Assembly: GCA_037903475.1 (NCBI GenBank)
Contig: JBAJFG010000291.1
Coordinates: 1-64,000 of the forward strand
Reading direction: 5' to 3'
DNA: 64,000 bases
From: Ancylostoma caninum
Lineage: Eukaryota; Nematoda; Chromadorea; Rhabditida; Ancylostomatidae
Numbering within the stretch: position 1 is the first letter of the stretch; every line of letters starts with the position of its first letter. A program made the position numbers and the translations under genes. The notes beneath the pieces were generated by a model. It ran no database searches, was not told the DNA's origin, and was given only the letters and a program-made list of their open reading frames with translations. This document shows positions 11,203 through 23,244 of this stretch, one piece after another.

Positions 11203-13041
11203 CTGTTGGTAAGGGCACTCAGCATTCGTACGACAGAGTTGGTCGTGTCGCGGATCTTTGACCTTTGATTGCTGACACCGAAATACCTTAAAATTATAGA
11301 ATGCGGGTCAATAACAAGTAAAATCTTGGATTCCTAAATTTACCTTCTCTTTTCCTTGATCTGCGATATTCACACAATTTTCGCCACCTGAACACTCGTA
11401 GTCATACGTACATGGAACAGTACCCAATGCAGCTTCTATCGACGCGATGCAAACAAAGGTTCCCTCTTTATTACGAGAGCACCGCTGAAAGTGATCACTT
11501 AGTGAAGTCCAAGATTGGTCAGCTTACTACATTTAGATAATAACCTAAGTTTCCTTGACGAAAAAAAAAACAACGGAGAAGTCAATGTGCCATTTTGAAA
11601 GGTTTAGTGGCCTACCTGTCCTTGTAAACAATCCGCATGGAAAATACACATGCGGTCTTCTTTGGTGACGTCATATTGGCATACTGTAATATTCCGATCG
11701 ACTAAGGAAATTACTCCTGAACAGCTTTCTCCCATGCGACACTGCAAAAATGAAAAAAGAAACATCTGAACACATCGAACATTGGAGGAGAACGGAAGCG
11801 TCACCTGATAGTCATAGTCGCATGGCAGAGCAGCCGGATCTATAACTGCGTGCTTTGAAACGAGCTGAGGTTCTCTCATCACGGTGTACTTCGTTTTCAT
11901 TATTTTAATCTTCTCTTCTTTCATGCTGCTACTGAAATGAATGCATTGAATGCAACAGTTACGCAAAATGTCAGAAGTGAATTTTTCTTCCACTAAACAA
12001 GATTAGTCTTTAAACATAGTTGCCAACTGAAATATTTTTCTTTCGAGACTTCCTGCAGACTAACCATTCTTCCACTTTTTCATCAAACAAAAAAGAAAAC
12101 CACGCAGGAAAGAAGGCAAATGTGAAGGCTGTGACCTATTGGGGCTATTTATAACACATGCGCGCGTTCGACGGATATCAACAAGGATGGGACCAGTCGC
12201 GTCGTTGAAGCACTACTGCCGCACGTTCTCTTCATTGTAAATGAACATGCCGCGTTGACCTACCCTGATGGAGAATCCTTTGGGAATGGATGCTTGTGTT
12301 TAACGCGTCTGACGCACGCAGCTAGTAAAAATTGCTCTATTACAGTCATCATAAGGGGGTCTCTTACAAATATTACACTTGAGAAAACCACTTGATAACG
12401 GCTTGTTCTCTTGAAAATATCTAAAGAAGTAATGCCAAGTAAGACTAGTTAAGCTCGATTGGATGATGTGTATCCCATCAACTACATGACCTGCTGCATA
12501 CATATAATATATCGAAGAGGTCGACCTCCCAGAAATCTTACGCTCTGCTGCAGCCAATAGGCATCGTACTCGAAATCTGAACTGATACCTGTTATCAGCC
12601 TCAAGTAGCGTAGGAGTAATGTTCGTCAATGGTGTCGCGACGTCATATTTATCCAAAGCGGACATATTCGCCACGGTTGTTGAGTTCTCATCTTCTGAAA
12701 CTTGCTCACAGATCGTAGTGAGTTTCCTCTCTCAGCAAAGTGACACAAAAAAATAAGCATCAGGCTCATGTGCAGACCAACAGCCAAGAAATATCTTTTT
12801 GCGGAAACATATTAGTATTTATCAGATAAAAAACAAAATTAAGCAGATAACTTTGATGCGAGCCATTCAGTGAAGTGCAATTATGCTGGAGTGCAGGTAG
12901 AACGGAAAGGATTGGCTCTACAGCAGGGTTCTCCCATCCCTGTTCCTTGGAACTCAGCGTGCACCAGTAGACTTGGTTACAGTATTGCACTATCGCTATG
13001 CTTACACTAAGCAGAGTAAAACTCAAGCCAGTGCAAGCCAT
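11203..13041 (-). CDS. Secreted four-cysteine-module protein, paralog B (exons 1-6)
   Basis: Proposed exons are 13041-12852, 12694-12589, 11931-11805, 11741-11616, 11484-11344 and 11286-11203. Phases join correctly (1, 2, 0, 0, 0), and acceptors read TTTCAG, TTTGCAG or TTTTAAG. Exon 1 begins MACTGLSFTLLSVSIAIV, a likely signal peptide or anchor; its donor (AAA|GTTATC) is the weakest point. Exons 3-6 encode modules C-x5-C-x5-C-x(9-13)-C, with PCDYDYQ.C, CIFHADC, PCTYDYEC and CRTNAEC. The last module is unfinished at 11203 and is best completed by the exon at 5741-5613, giving about 300 residues. The spacing matches the neighbouring paralog A on the same strand, so this is a tandem pair. The modules resemble small disulfide-rich extracellular domains; I do not recognise the family or function. 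Confidence 0.7.
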
Positions 13042-13959
13042 CACGTCGCAAATCGTGAAATCGGGTAAGGTTCAATTGTCATCTAAGATGCAAAGTAAAC
13101 TCGTTTTGTCTGTGCTCGCTTTATTACGAAATTCTTGGCGTTTTCATCAGGGTTTGCACCATACGTAAGCATGACGGTCTAACAATGGTGGGGTTCACCC
13201 TAATAAAGGACTTTGGAAGCGACACTTCTCTACACGCTTATTTCACAAATGTGAGTGGAGCAGATTCGCAGATACATAATTTAACATTCTTATAGTCAAT
13301 ACCACATTTCTGATCTGTTGACACTGCTTCTCATCATTGGCATTTTGATTTGCAATCGAGAATTTTAACAAGCCTGCTGCCTCTAAGCATTTTTATTGCG
13401 AAAACAAAAGCCAAGCTTTGATACCGTTTCAGCTGCATTTAGAAGGTTCTGGAATTGGTGGAACGAAGATGCGTCAGTGCTTCACCCATTTTTCAATGCG
13501 CTGAAGCATAGAAAATCTTCTAGTATTCTTGTCTAGGCCAAGACATCGAATGAACACTTTCTTGCTATTGTCTGCTCTGTCCAAAAACAGAGCCACAATA
13601 TCTAAAATGTGTGCGAAACAGCAGTACCAAACATCTACTATGTTTTTGTTCCTTTCGTCTTTATTTTTCCTTTGTCTTCTTTTCCCAGGGTTTCCAGCCA
13701 CCTTCCCTTCTTGATGATAACTGTGTTTGTAATGCACCGCAATGACGGTCGTGATTGGTTTTCATTGTCACGTGACAAATTCTATTAAGACTGAAGGTCA
13801 TGTTTAGCAAAGTCGTGGTACAATGTTAATGCACTGCTTGAGAAGATTGAGATCCTGTTTTCGTCCTATGCAGATCACAACCCCTGGGAAAAGAGCGCTT
13901 TTCCACATTGAGGGCACCAAATTTTTATAATTTGTCTTCACCGAAACTTTGCGCAAGGG

Positions 13960-14255
13960 AGTAATTTGAGGTGCTCAACACGAATATCCCATTCATTTTG
14001 GACAGTAACCCCATTTTCGCGGGGACACGGTAGGTGTAAGGTATATACTAGATACGGAGCGTCACAGAATCATCTCAAATTTCGCTTAGAGGAGTAGTTC
14101 TAGGGACCGATCACGATTGTCAACATTAGACACCCTCGTTTTCTCTCCAAAATTGGCATTTTTCCGAGCTTGCTACCGTAAATCTATCGTATCCCGGTTA
14201 AAATGAGGTTATGGTACAAAACGAATACTCGTGCTCAGCACCTCAAAGGACCCCC
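13960..14255. repeat. Foldback repeat
   Basis: The plus-strand segment from about 13960 (word TTTGAGGTGCT, then CACGAATAT, CATTTT and CCCATTTT) recurs inverted from about 14255 down to 14160, with similar spacing and moderate identity. This gives an imperfect hairpin of about 300 bp. No duplication at its borders was found. Confidence 0.55.
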
Positions 14256-14523
14256 ATGCAAAATTCGAGCGAATTCCATGAGGTCCTGTATCTACAGCAA
14301 ACCTAAAAAATGGGATTACGACACACAATGAATACGATTTTCGTATTCAACAACCCAAATAACATCTATAAAAAGCTTTGGCAAAAAAAAATTGAAAATT
14401 TTAGGGTGTAGAATGTGTGGAATGATCCCAACGCCAAAAAAAATGGAGATACTGTATAGAAGCACAAAATGCATGATTGTCGTGATCAAATAACCCAAGT
14501 AGACGAGGTTTCTTTTGGTGGGT

Positions 14524-14536
14524 GGGGGGGGGGGGG
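14524..14536 (+). repeat. G13 homopolymer run
   Basis: Thirteen G after GGGT. Runs of exactly 13 also occur at 11061-11073 (C) and 18165-18177 (G). Such tracts can form G-quadruplexes and are also prone to assembly error. Confidence 0.9.
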
Positions 14537-14666
14537 AGTATGACTTTGATTTGTTTGATGCAGAATTAGTCGAGTAGTAGCAATTTCAATTAGATATAGA
14601 GTTACAATCGTCAATGGAACCTCTCTCAGAAATGGACGCGTTCGAGGCGCATACTGTCTGTTCCAC

Positions 14667-14807
14667 TAATCTTGCATATTGGACGAGCTCCAAGATGAGG
14701 TAAGTCCCGCCACGTGGCAATGTTTGGTTAACGTCCAACATGATAAGGAATATGACAGCGTGGCGGGACTTACCTCCTTTTGGAGTTTGTCCAGTATGCA
14801 AGATTAA
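14667..14807. mobile_element. 141 bp MITE with terminal inverted repeats of about 45 bp
   Basis: The ends read TAATCTTGCATATTGGAC on the left and the inverse of TTAATCTTGCATACTGGAC on the right. The match continues through CTCCAA to a perfect 16 bp inner pair (GGTAAGTCCCGCCACG at 14699-14714 and its complement at 14759-14774). There is no coding potential. The class is not assigned. Confidence 0.75.
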
Positions 14808-14934
14808 TACATATAAATACAACACATGCTTCATGAAGACGAGAACAAAACACATTTTATCAACACCACAAAACGTATACACATACAACGTAGGAGGACG
14901 GACAAACACGTAGAGCCACCACAACAAAAAGCCT

Positions 14935-17749
14935 TTAGCTAGACGGGCTTATCTTGTATTTATACCCACCGCCGCTAAGAATTGTGTTTTGGTTGATATC
15001 ACTAGGAAACTTGGCGAAACTCTCAGAGACACCTTTGCCGATGAGTGGCGCAACAGCGCCGGTCCCTACGTTTCCACCGATCGTGGGCACTGGCCCTAAA
15101 AGTAGCGACGTATCACAGACAATGAGATTCTTCGAAGTGATTTGAAAGATTCTCATGAAAGAAGAGCAGGAAGGAGCACCTGGACTAACACAGACGTTCC
15201 TCGAAACAAAGGTGCTGTACGCACAAATCTTGCCAGCAGGACAATCGAGAGACGTGTTGCATTCATTAGCATCGCTTGCTCCCTGTAAAAAAACGCAAAC
15301 AGCCATTATTTTCCAGTCATGATTGCATCCATGAGAATGGAAAATTACCATGCACTGCCACTGGCCGTGGTAGTCCACGCAACGCTGTCCAGCACTGCAG
15401 TCCGAATCGCGTTGGCATGAGAGGCCTATGCCGCCAACTAAAAAAATATATAAAAGTTCACGAATTTTTCAGAGGTTTTTCTCACTTATTCTTAGCCCTT
15501 AAAGGCAGTGTCCCATCTCGTTCAGTAGGTTAGAGATATCAACACATTCTAGACCTCTTCGTCGCGCTTCCGATTATGTATTTCAAAACGCATAAAATTG
15601 AAGAAAACCCTGTTTTCGGGGAGTCCGAAAGTGCAGTTCGCGGACCACTTGGGCAGAGCGGTCTGTGACTGTGCTGGCTGCCCGCCGCCACGCCATGGCT
15701 GCCGCGTTGTTCAACACTTCTCGACATGTCAGATCGATAAGAAAAAAAACATGAACATCTCGCCAGAAACTGTTCGGAAATGTGAAATTCTCATTTTAAA
15801 ACCATTACTATTTTTTGGCAAGCGGAACACCAGAGTCTAACATATCAATTTAACATAGATTGAGTTCGGCCTTTTACTTTTTTTTGATATTTTCTGGGTG
15901 CTTCAACGGGTTAGGCTTAATGAGTAGTATTTCTCCTATGTTTACAAGGTAATATTTAGGAAACTCAATGACAGTTGAACGAAGAAATTGGACGTTTATT
16001 GACAGTATTCTTCTGAACCACATGTCAGAAAAACCTGAGGTCTGTTGAAAAAAAAACTATTTAAAGGAGTGGGGATGAGTAGTAAAAATTCGCACAACCC
16101 GCATAATGAGAGATGAGTGGACAACTGATATTAAAAAGTACTATACAACTTGAGCTTATTCAGAAGTTACGACCAAAGAAATCTACGCATCCGAAAGACC
16201 TCCTCTCAGTGATCTGCTAGTCTTTCCCACGAATGGACGAAAGCGTCAATCAATAGAATCACGCCTACCGTTGATTGGACCGTCCGATCCTGGTACGTTG
16301 CCACCTATAGTGATTTGGCAAGCGGTCTGGAAGCTTGGGAGAAGAACGCACGTCTGACCGGGTGGACAATCGTTGTTGGAAACACAGGCGGCGGCTAGAA
16401 ATTTTCATGTTTATTGCTCCTCGACAGCGAGTGCTTAATTCTCTTTCTTTATTCCAACCTCATAAAACCTTTGTTTCCTTCATTCAATCTTTAGCAGTGG
16501 TGATGTGGCAGTGACATACAAGTCATGTCTTATCTTTTGATGAATTTTGTGCATTAAAAACACCTTTCCTGCATTCTCTTAGAACGCCCAATATTTTGAA
16601 AACTAAGCGATGCAGAACTAGAAATAAAAAAAAATTCCAAATAAATAGCAAGATTTTCGATGTAAGTTCCACTAACCAAACTCAATATTCACGTAAAAGT
16701 TTTCATGCCACACAAAGTGAACATACTTTTAGCATCCTGGCAAATTCCTGGCCCTCCAGGAGGGTGAGCGCACACCTGTGATGGAGCACAATCATTGTTG
16801 GTATTGCAGTAGAACGATGGGGGCGTGGGATAATCAGGCTAAAATATGCTTTTTAAGATTCTGGAATGCAGAAAGTTAACGCTTTGGAAACAACTTCGAA
16901 CTTTAGTGATTCTATGAATAATGAATATGAATATGTTCATGACGAACTCGGTCCAACTCAATTTGTTTAATTGCCCAAGTTTGAAGGAAGCCTTATTCGT
17001 TGTTTTTGCTAGAGTTTCGCTGGATTCTACCCTTCTTGGAATCTCTGTTGGATTTCATATCGGATTTGATACTGGATTATACATTGGATTCCTATAGGTG
17101 TAGAAACAGGTTAGCTTGATCTTTTGTACACTTACTCGTAGGCCTCTCTCGCTTGGTGACGAGCACGGAGGAAGGCATATTACTTTGCTTCATTCTCCCG
17201 TATAAAGGGTAACTGTGCCCAACGGAAATTTGACCTATACATATTTCTATGATCTCTCGATAGTTTCGTAATTGGACGAAGTTGAACGACGAGAACTTTC
17301 CTAGCATCCTATCTCAGAGATAGGTTGTAACTAAAAACCTTGAATTGTGAATTCGACCAACAGAAGGCTTGGAAAAGAATGTGAGGAGGAGCGCTGTCTA
17401 ACAATGTGTTCAAGTCCACACTTGTTGGTGAAAGCAATTTAAATATTTAAAATTACACTGCTTTTATTCTGCTTCCCACCACAGCCATGTCAACCTATCT
17501 CGGTGAAAAGTAGGTTTGCCAAAAAAATTCACAAATCTCCACCTCGACATTTCAAATAAAAAGTGTTCTTAAAAAAATCATAGGAACCACCTGCACTCCT
17601 CCGCCGATTTTGGAGCACATACTGTATCCAGACATTGTGGCTACGCACTTCGCACCATCACGGCATTGCGCGTCCGATATGCAGATCTGCGCTGTGCTAA
17701 GAGCAGCACAGAGGGAAAATACCAGCAAACATTCACAAAGATGCCTCAT
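14935..17749 (-). CDS. Secreted protein with five four-cysteine modules, paralog A
   Basis: Proposed exons are 17749-17591, 16838-16727, 16394-16269, 15437-15349 and 15282-14935, with phases 0, 1, 1, 0 all consistent. Donors GTATGT, GTAGGC and GTAATT and acceptors TTTTAG, TTCTAG, TTTTTTAG and TTTACAG support them. ATG 17749 gives a clear signal peptide (MRHLCECLLVFSLCAALSTA, then QICIS). Each exon holds one module: CISDAQC, CNTNNDC, CVSNNDC, CQRDSDC and CNTSLDC, all spaced C-x5-C-x5-C-x(8-10)-C. The tail after the fifth module is Gly/Pro/Ser-rich and ends at a TAA (14937-14935). An in-frame 84 nt stretch (15179-15096, GTGCTC to CTTTTAG) may be a further intron, so the length is 277 or 249 residues. 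It is predicted to be extracellular; the family is not recognised. Confidence 0.78.
15499..15600 (+). mobile_element. Partial TTAA-flanked MITE (one end)
   Basis: TTAA at 15499-15502 is followed by AGGCAGTGTCCCATCTCG, the same end as the complete element at 37571-37977. The similarity fades after about 100 bp and no opposite end was found. It lies in intron 3 of paralog A, just upstream of exon 4. Confidence 0.5.
16965..16984 (+). ncRNA. SL1 spliced-leader-like sequence (pseudogene or retrocopy remnant)
   Basis: The 20 nt GTTTAATTGCCCAAGTTTGA match positions 2-21 of the nematode SL1 leader with one change (A to G at SL1 position 10). The next bases are AGG rather than the GGTAA donor of an SL RNA gene, and no Sm site or SL RNA stem-loops follow. 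So this is probably not a working SL RNA gene. It could be the 5' end of a retroposed trans-spliced mRNA or a diverged SL pseudogene. It sits on the plus strand inside intron 1 of paralog A. Confidence 0.55.
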
Positions 17750-18119
17750 CGTAGCGAATCTAAACAACTATTCGACAAATGCGACAACTGCGGAGAGGTT
17801 GGTCAGATTTGGTAGCGAACCAAAAGAGAGCATGCTGAAGCTTGCTGGTTTTTTTTTTCATCCAACAATAATTATCCAGGAAGCGCATTTGATACTGGAA
17901 TCTAGGATAGTCGAAGAGATATAGGCTGCTGTTGATGAATCGAGCATCACACTTGTATCCTAGTACAAGCTAACCAGTATTGTTGAGCAGCTCGCTCAAA
18001 GTGGGATTTATAATTGTTGTTGAACGAGTTGCTAAATTAGTGGAGAGAAAGGCATTGGCCATCAATGCGCAAAAGTGAACCAAAATGACTAAAATATAAT
18101 TTCATGACTAAAATAAAAT

Positions 18120-18400
18120 CTTAACAGGCACTAAGCCGAACCGCTACCGGATGCAGGAGTGGGAGGGGGGGGGGGGGTGGGGGAGCGAGTGGCACGTCCA
18201 CCACTCTGAGGACCAGAATGGAAGAACTAAAATATCGTAAATCCTAATTTTGAACAACTGACAGTAATTTAATAGTAGTAAAAACAGACCATTAAAAATT
18301 AACAGGAGCATAATTTTTATTTGTTTTGCGAAGTAATTTCGAGAATTCGGTGACCCATGCTTGAAGGGGGCGCACGTCCCTTCCCCCGCTACTCGTGCCT
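18120..18400 (+). repeat. Interspersed G-rich repeat with a G13 run
   Basis: Related to copies at 10880-11100 (inverted) and 40170-40345. The shared order is GGATGCAG, a long G tract, CCAC/GGGGACC words, and an AT-rich part with AACAACTGA. The G13 run is at 18165-18177, followed by GTGGGGGAG. There is no coding capacity. Confidence 0.55.
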
Positions 18401-21400
18401 ACATTCAGCCTAGATGAGTTTCAGAAGAGGAAGGTGGGAAGAAGACAGTATATGCTTTATGCTTTTGTGTAGAAGCACAGGACCATTTGATTCATTTGGT
18501 TATGCAAGGAGAAACTCTCTAGTTCGAATGATTTTGGAAAAATAAGTTGAATAGTGGAAGTGTGAGCTGCTGCCAAGCCTGTATAGGTTATCTACATATT
18601 ACATAGTTGTTGTACTTACAAAGCAGACAATAAGAGAACTGATTGTTCCACACGCAGTAAACCCAGGACGAGAATGATGGTCATAAACTGTACATAGATA
18701 AGGAATCAAGCATTATATGTAGTGAAAACAAGTGAGTAGATGACCGGCGCCTACTGAGACTGGGTTATGCCAAACATTACGCCAAACAAGACTAAATCAG
18801 ACGGTATTCACATACATAGAAGGGCAAAAGACAGCTTCGAGTTTGCTCCGAGGACATTTTTCGCAAGTCCTTATTGGGACTAGAATCCTATTTACACATC
18901 ACCAGATAATAAATTGAACCCAAAACAGCTCTTGCACTCGAATAAGGTAGACGTTCGCAGCGTTCACGAATAGCTGATAGATGAGCTTATTGAAGCCCTG
19001 ATTCATAGCACGAGACTGTTTCCGTGAAGCTTTATACACTTGAAACGTTTGTTTACTTTTCCATCGTTCTCAGGTGAAAAGTCCTTTTAGCTCGGAACTC
19101 AAATACTCTCGATCACTGACTCAGCACTATCAACAACGGATTGCTCTTTTTCCGTTCCTATTCCAGCTGGTACTGGACTGGAACGTCTTTGATCGCTGTT
19201 CCTTTTAAAAACACATTCACTACTTTAAAAAGTCATCTAGTCTGAAAAGAGGAGTCTCCGATCGATTCCTTACGACAGGCAGAGTGATCCCAGCCATGCA
19301 AATTGCGCCATATCAGCGTTGGACCTCCACTTACTACATAACTACGCAAGATCTGGAGGCCAGCACCTTTATGAATTTTTAATTTTCCAGAGGATTTTCA
19401 ATAATTTCTGATGTTGTCAGAATTTTTTGCCCTGCTGTAGGTGATTCCTTATTAGTGTTTGGCAGGTTGCATCCTAATCCTAGTATTTTTCCCAAAATTG
19501 CTGGATAAGTTCAAAAATTGCAAAACTATGGTGAGCACTAAATGGCGCCTGGATATTTTGTTCAGAAACATGTTGTTTGTTGATGAAAATGAGAATGAGG
19601 AACAACATTTCTTATCTTCCTTCTTGGAGAGCCCTGCTCTCCCCTGTTCGAACACTTAAATTTTAGAACTTTCCGAAATCAAATATTTGAGTTTGGATGC
19701 AGTTGGTATGTGATTCTTTCCTGAATATCCTATAGACCTCTTTCAAAAAACGGTGATACGTGGTTGAGTATTTGTGCTTATGATCTGGATCTTTCTCCTA
19801 CCTCTCCGAATACGGCACTGTTCCTCTCGTTCTTTCTTTGTCCGATATCTTCACAAGTGCGTTTTCTAGTGAAACACACGACGTACACATATTAAACGGT
19901 AAACTATGGGTTATCGAATGGACAAACTCCACTCGATAACCCGTAGATACATATATTTCATTTCAAGAAAGAAGTTTCTATAGCAAAACCTACAGCAATC
20001 CCTCTGCTATTCACAGCTCCTCTGTCTCCCTAGGAAAATGAGAAAAAACTGCTTCGCTTACCATCTGCTTAGCAGGAAAAGTAAAATTTCTTGAAGCGAG
20101 TGGGAAAGTGATGCAGTCTCCTTGCGCTCTTAGAAGCGAATGAGCGAGAATGTGAGTGTGTATTTAAGACGAAAACCGAACCATACAAGAAAAAACGGGG
20201 TGAAACGAACTCCCTTGCCCTTTAACTTAACAAACTGTTACCCGATTCCCTCGAGGGTCGACGACGGAAAAAGTCAGGGCAGAGCCGTCAACTGACAGCT
20301 AAGCAGTGGAAGCAGTATACAAGATTGAGGAGCCTATTGCAGGCTCTTGAGATAATATTTTTATATCTGCATGTGTTGAAACACTTCTGCAGTTTATATC
20401 ACAGCTTAAAAAAATCAGCGCTCACCATAAGAAGGGCTTTCCGTGGAAGATTCCAACAAACATACGCACACTACTAACAAACCGGTCACTCTAGTAAAAC
20501 CATTGTTGGTAGTACGTAAAACTTAATTCTAGAAAACCATGCCAAGAATTAGCCTATCTCATAAGAAGGAAAATATTCATGATCATCTAGAAAATTGCTT
20601 CTATTATTACAAAATTATCTTATCCAGAAAGATGAGAAGTACAGCCACACAAAACAGGAAAAGTACAGCAAACGCCAAAAAATTAAACCCATCAATTATA
20701 CTAGAAGGCAAACTGATTTCTACAGAATGGTCAACTGCGATGACCAGGCCTTCGTGCAACCGCTTGGAATTCTCCGCGTCGTCGCGAATGGGCCGTGACG
20801 GACCATGGCCACGGTTTGTCCAGTTCTACGAATAAATTAGGTCTTCTTGCTCAAATCGAAACGATTCTCGGAAACCAAACATTGGAATCCGCCTATTACC
20901 AATGCGTTGCGTCAGGGTGCTTTCATCACGGCGCACAACGGTGAACAAGTCTAGTGACCCTACCAAAGAGCAAAATCACTATTTCTAGCACATGCTTCTG
21001 TAAAAAAGAATAAATGTGTTTTATACGCTCGTGCGAGGAGCCTATGAAATTGGTGGATAAAATTTTACTAGTTATAAGGTGTTTTCGGTTCGAATAATAC
21101 CCTATGGATTGCTTTCTATCACTAACCCATTGTTTACTTTTATTACCTTATCTAGTTAAGCAGATGCTATGTGGGAAGCAGGAGTATGTCTTGCAACTAA
21201 TCAACATTTGTATCCTTTATACTAGACCAAAGCATCGTCCACCTTTTTTCCGTAGTATTAGTTTCCCAATTTCATTTGAGCTGTCGCTTTCGAACACTAT
21301 TACTAGGCTTTACTTGATTGTAGGAGCACCTCGAGTGCTTGAAAAAAAATGAGTATTTCCAGACTGCATTATGGTCGAACTACCACATGAGCTGAAACGG

Positions 21401-21573
21401 ACAAGAACGAATAAAATTAGCAAAGGGTTTTTTGAGGACACCATGAGAGACATTTCGGGAGGAAAACTTGGAAAACTCTCGAATAAAAGATCTCAAAACA
21501 TTCTAAAGCTGAACAGTTTAGCAAAGCGAATCCGAGCTCGCATCCAAAACCTAGGTCGTCGCGCGTCCGTGAG

Positions 21574-21629
21574 TACATGACAGTGCTGCAATTACCACCT
21601 TTAGAGGGTAATTGCAGCACTGTCATGTA
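21574..21629. repeat. Perfect hairpin, 23 bp arms
   Basis: The arms at 21574-21596 and 21607-21629 (core ATGACAGTGCTGCAATTACC) are perfectly complementary around a 10 nt loop. There are no flanking duplications. It resembles a pre-miRNA in size but is too perfect to call one. Confidence 0.9.
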
Positions 21630-23244
21630 AGAGGTTGAAACGGTCTGCTCTTGACATCAGCGTTCAAGTCCGCTTCAAGTGGCTATTTCGTCTGTGTGGA
21701 CCATAAATTAGCTCCAATCTGACAGCAGCTGATGCAGCATGAAACGACCCCGAAAACCATGTGCAGAATTATGCATCTAGTAGAAAAAACTAGTAAAAGG
21801 GAGAAATATGTGTGGCTGTTTAGGTACGGATCATTTTTAACCTAATGAGTTCCACAGTTTTCGACTTCCAGGTTTTGAAATTTTGAATGCTATACGGCCT
21901 ATGATGCATATCATGCAAACATTCGCTCTGTAAGATAAAGCATTGCTCCCTACAGCACACTTCGGTGCTGTCGAAACCAAATGGGAGTGAAAATAAGTGG
22001 TGCTTATGTGGCAGCCACTAGTCTATAAGGGCGACGCAAAACAATCTTCTTTATCTTATTATGTGTCCAAAAATATACTTGAAAATACAACGGGAATGGC
22101 GAAAATAATGAAAGAATACAACCGCAGTACATTAACTCATCGAACGCCACCCTATTGGTTAAATTTCCCTCCAAAAACTCAGGAAAACTCAAAACTCTCC
22201 CATGCATTCCCAGATGAAAGAAAACCACGGCATATTTCATTAACTGAACTTAACAAATTAACGATACTCGTGGAGTATTCTACGTGGCACATGTGCAGAT
22301 CCTAGACTGCACTTGTGTCATTCATAGTATACTACATATCCCTGCCACTTGTCCGGCAGCAAAATGGGTAAGCGTGAGCTAGAAATTCAGAGTGGTCGTG
22401 CAGGCAAACGAAAAAAAAATGGACACAGTACTCAACAATCCACAATTTCACAATCAATTCTTTTTCCAGGGTGAACTTGCATCGGCAATCAGATCGGCAC
22501 CAGAGCTTTTCTCGAAGATGTGCATGTATTCGGAATTTTCTGAACTATGGGCATAACCAAAGCTAGCGAATTCGGTATCGCCTAGCTGTAGCAGCCGTCT
22601 TCTTCAAAGCTTTGGATTTAGCTACGTATTTGTGATGGATTTCAGCACAAATCTCAATCAGGGTATTCAAGCAGGTTCAAAGAAAAGTAAAGTCTTACAT
22701 ATCTTGTAGCTTAAAATATTGTGTGGATGCCGCCTTAAATGTGCAGTTGAAAATGTAGCGCTGTATCCGCGAAATGTTCCCATATTTACCTTTTCGATGT
22801 TTTATTTCTCACTTTTCCGACAATGAATGTTTTTCTTCCTAGAGACACTACACTTTTTACTGTACAGGGTGCGGAACAAGTATTGATACTATTAGGTATA
22901 GGTATTGAAGTGAAATTGTGAATTATTGAGTGAGATTAACAACTAAATAACAATTGACATTCTATCATTCATCTCCAATTCGATTTCAAATCAATCTCTA
23001 CAACGATGTAGATGTAGTAACTATTAGATGCACGCAAAAGTTCCAGGGCAGTTGCACCTAATTTTTCAAAACGCCATAACTTGACTCAAGGTCAGCAATT
23101 TTGTTCAAAATAAAACGCATTGGCATCTGCGTAATGTTGCCAATAGGGCACAGAAAAGATTTTTCCAAAAGCTAAAAATTTGACAGGTCTACACCTGTAA
23201 TAGTGGCACACGTCGTTTTCGAGTAGGGTCTGTTCATTAAAGGT

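Larger units (their letters stand above)
13042..14934. other. Spacer between paralogs A and B, made of foldback repeats
   Basis: This holds the upstream region of paralog B (no clear TATA box), an 87-codon minus frame at 13474-13737 with no domain, a foldback repeat (13960-14255), a G13 run (14524-14536) and a 141 bp MITE (14667-14807). No gene is supported. The 3' end of paralog A lies at 14935. Confidence 0.5.
17750..22862. other. 5.1 kb with no supported gene
   Basis: This covers the upstream region of paralog A, a G-rich repeat (18120-18400) and a perfect hairpin (21574-21629). Plus-strand frames at 20539-20835 and 21371-21580 are Lys/Arg-rich or repeat-like and have no domain. A minor imperfect hairpin (GGGTTATCGA/TCGATAACCC) sits at about 19905-19945. 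Nothing else was recognised. Confidence 0.5.

Noticed and set aside
12300..12420. Minus frame with KCNICKRPPYDDCNRA as an extra exon of paralog B
   Set aside because: Cys spacing does not fit the module, and exons at 12694-12589 and 11931-11805 already join in phase across it.
13474..13737. 87-codon minus frame upstream of paralog B
   Set aside because: No domain, signal peptide or splice context; the opposite strand is also open.
18620..18684. Minus-strand mini-exon MTIILVLGLL... with a perfect GTAAGT donor
   Set aside because: It ends at phase 2 and no matching downstream exon was found; paralog A has its own start and signal peptide.
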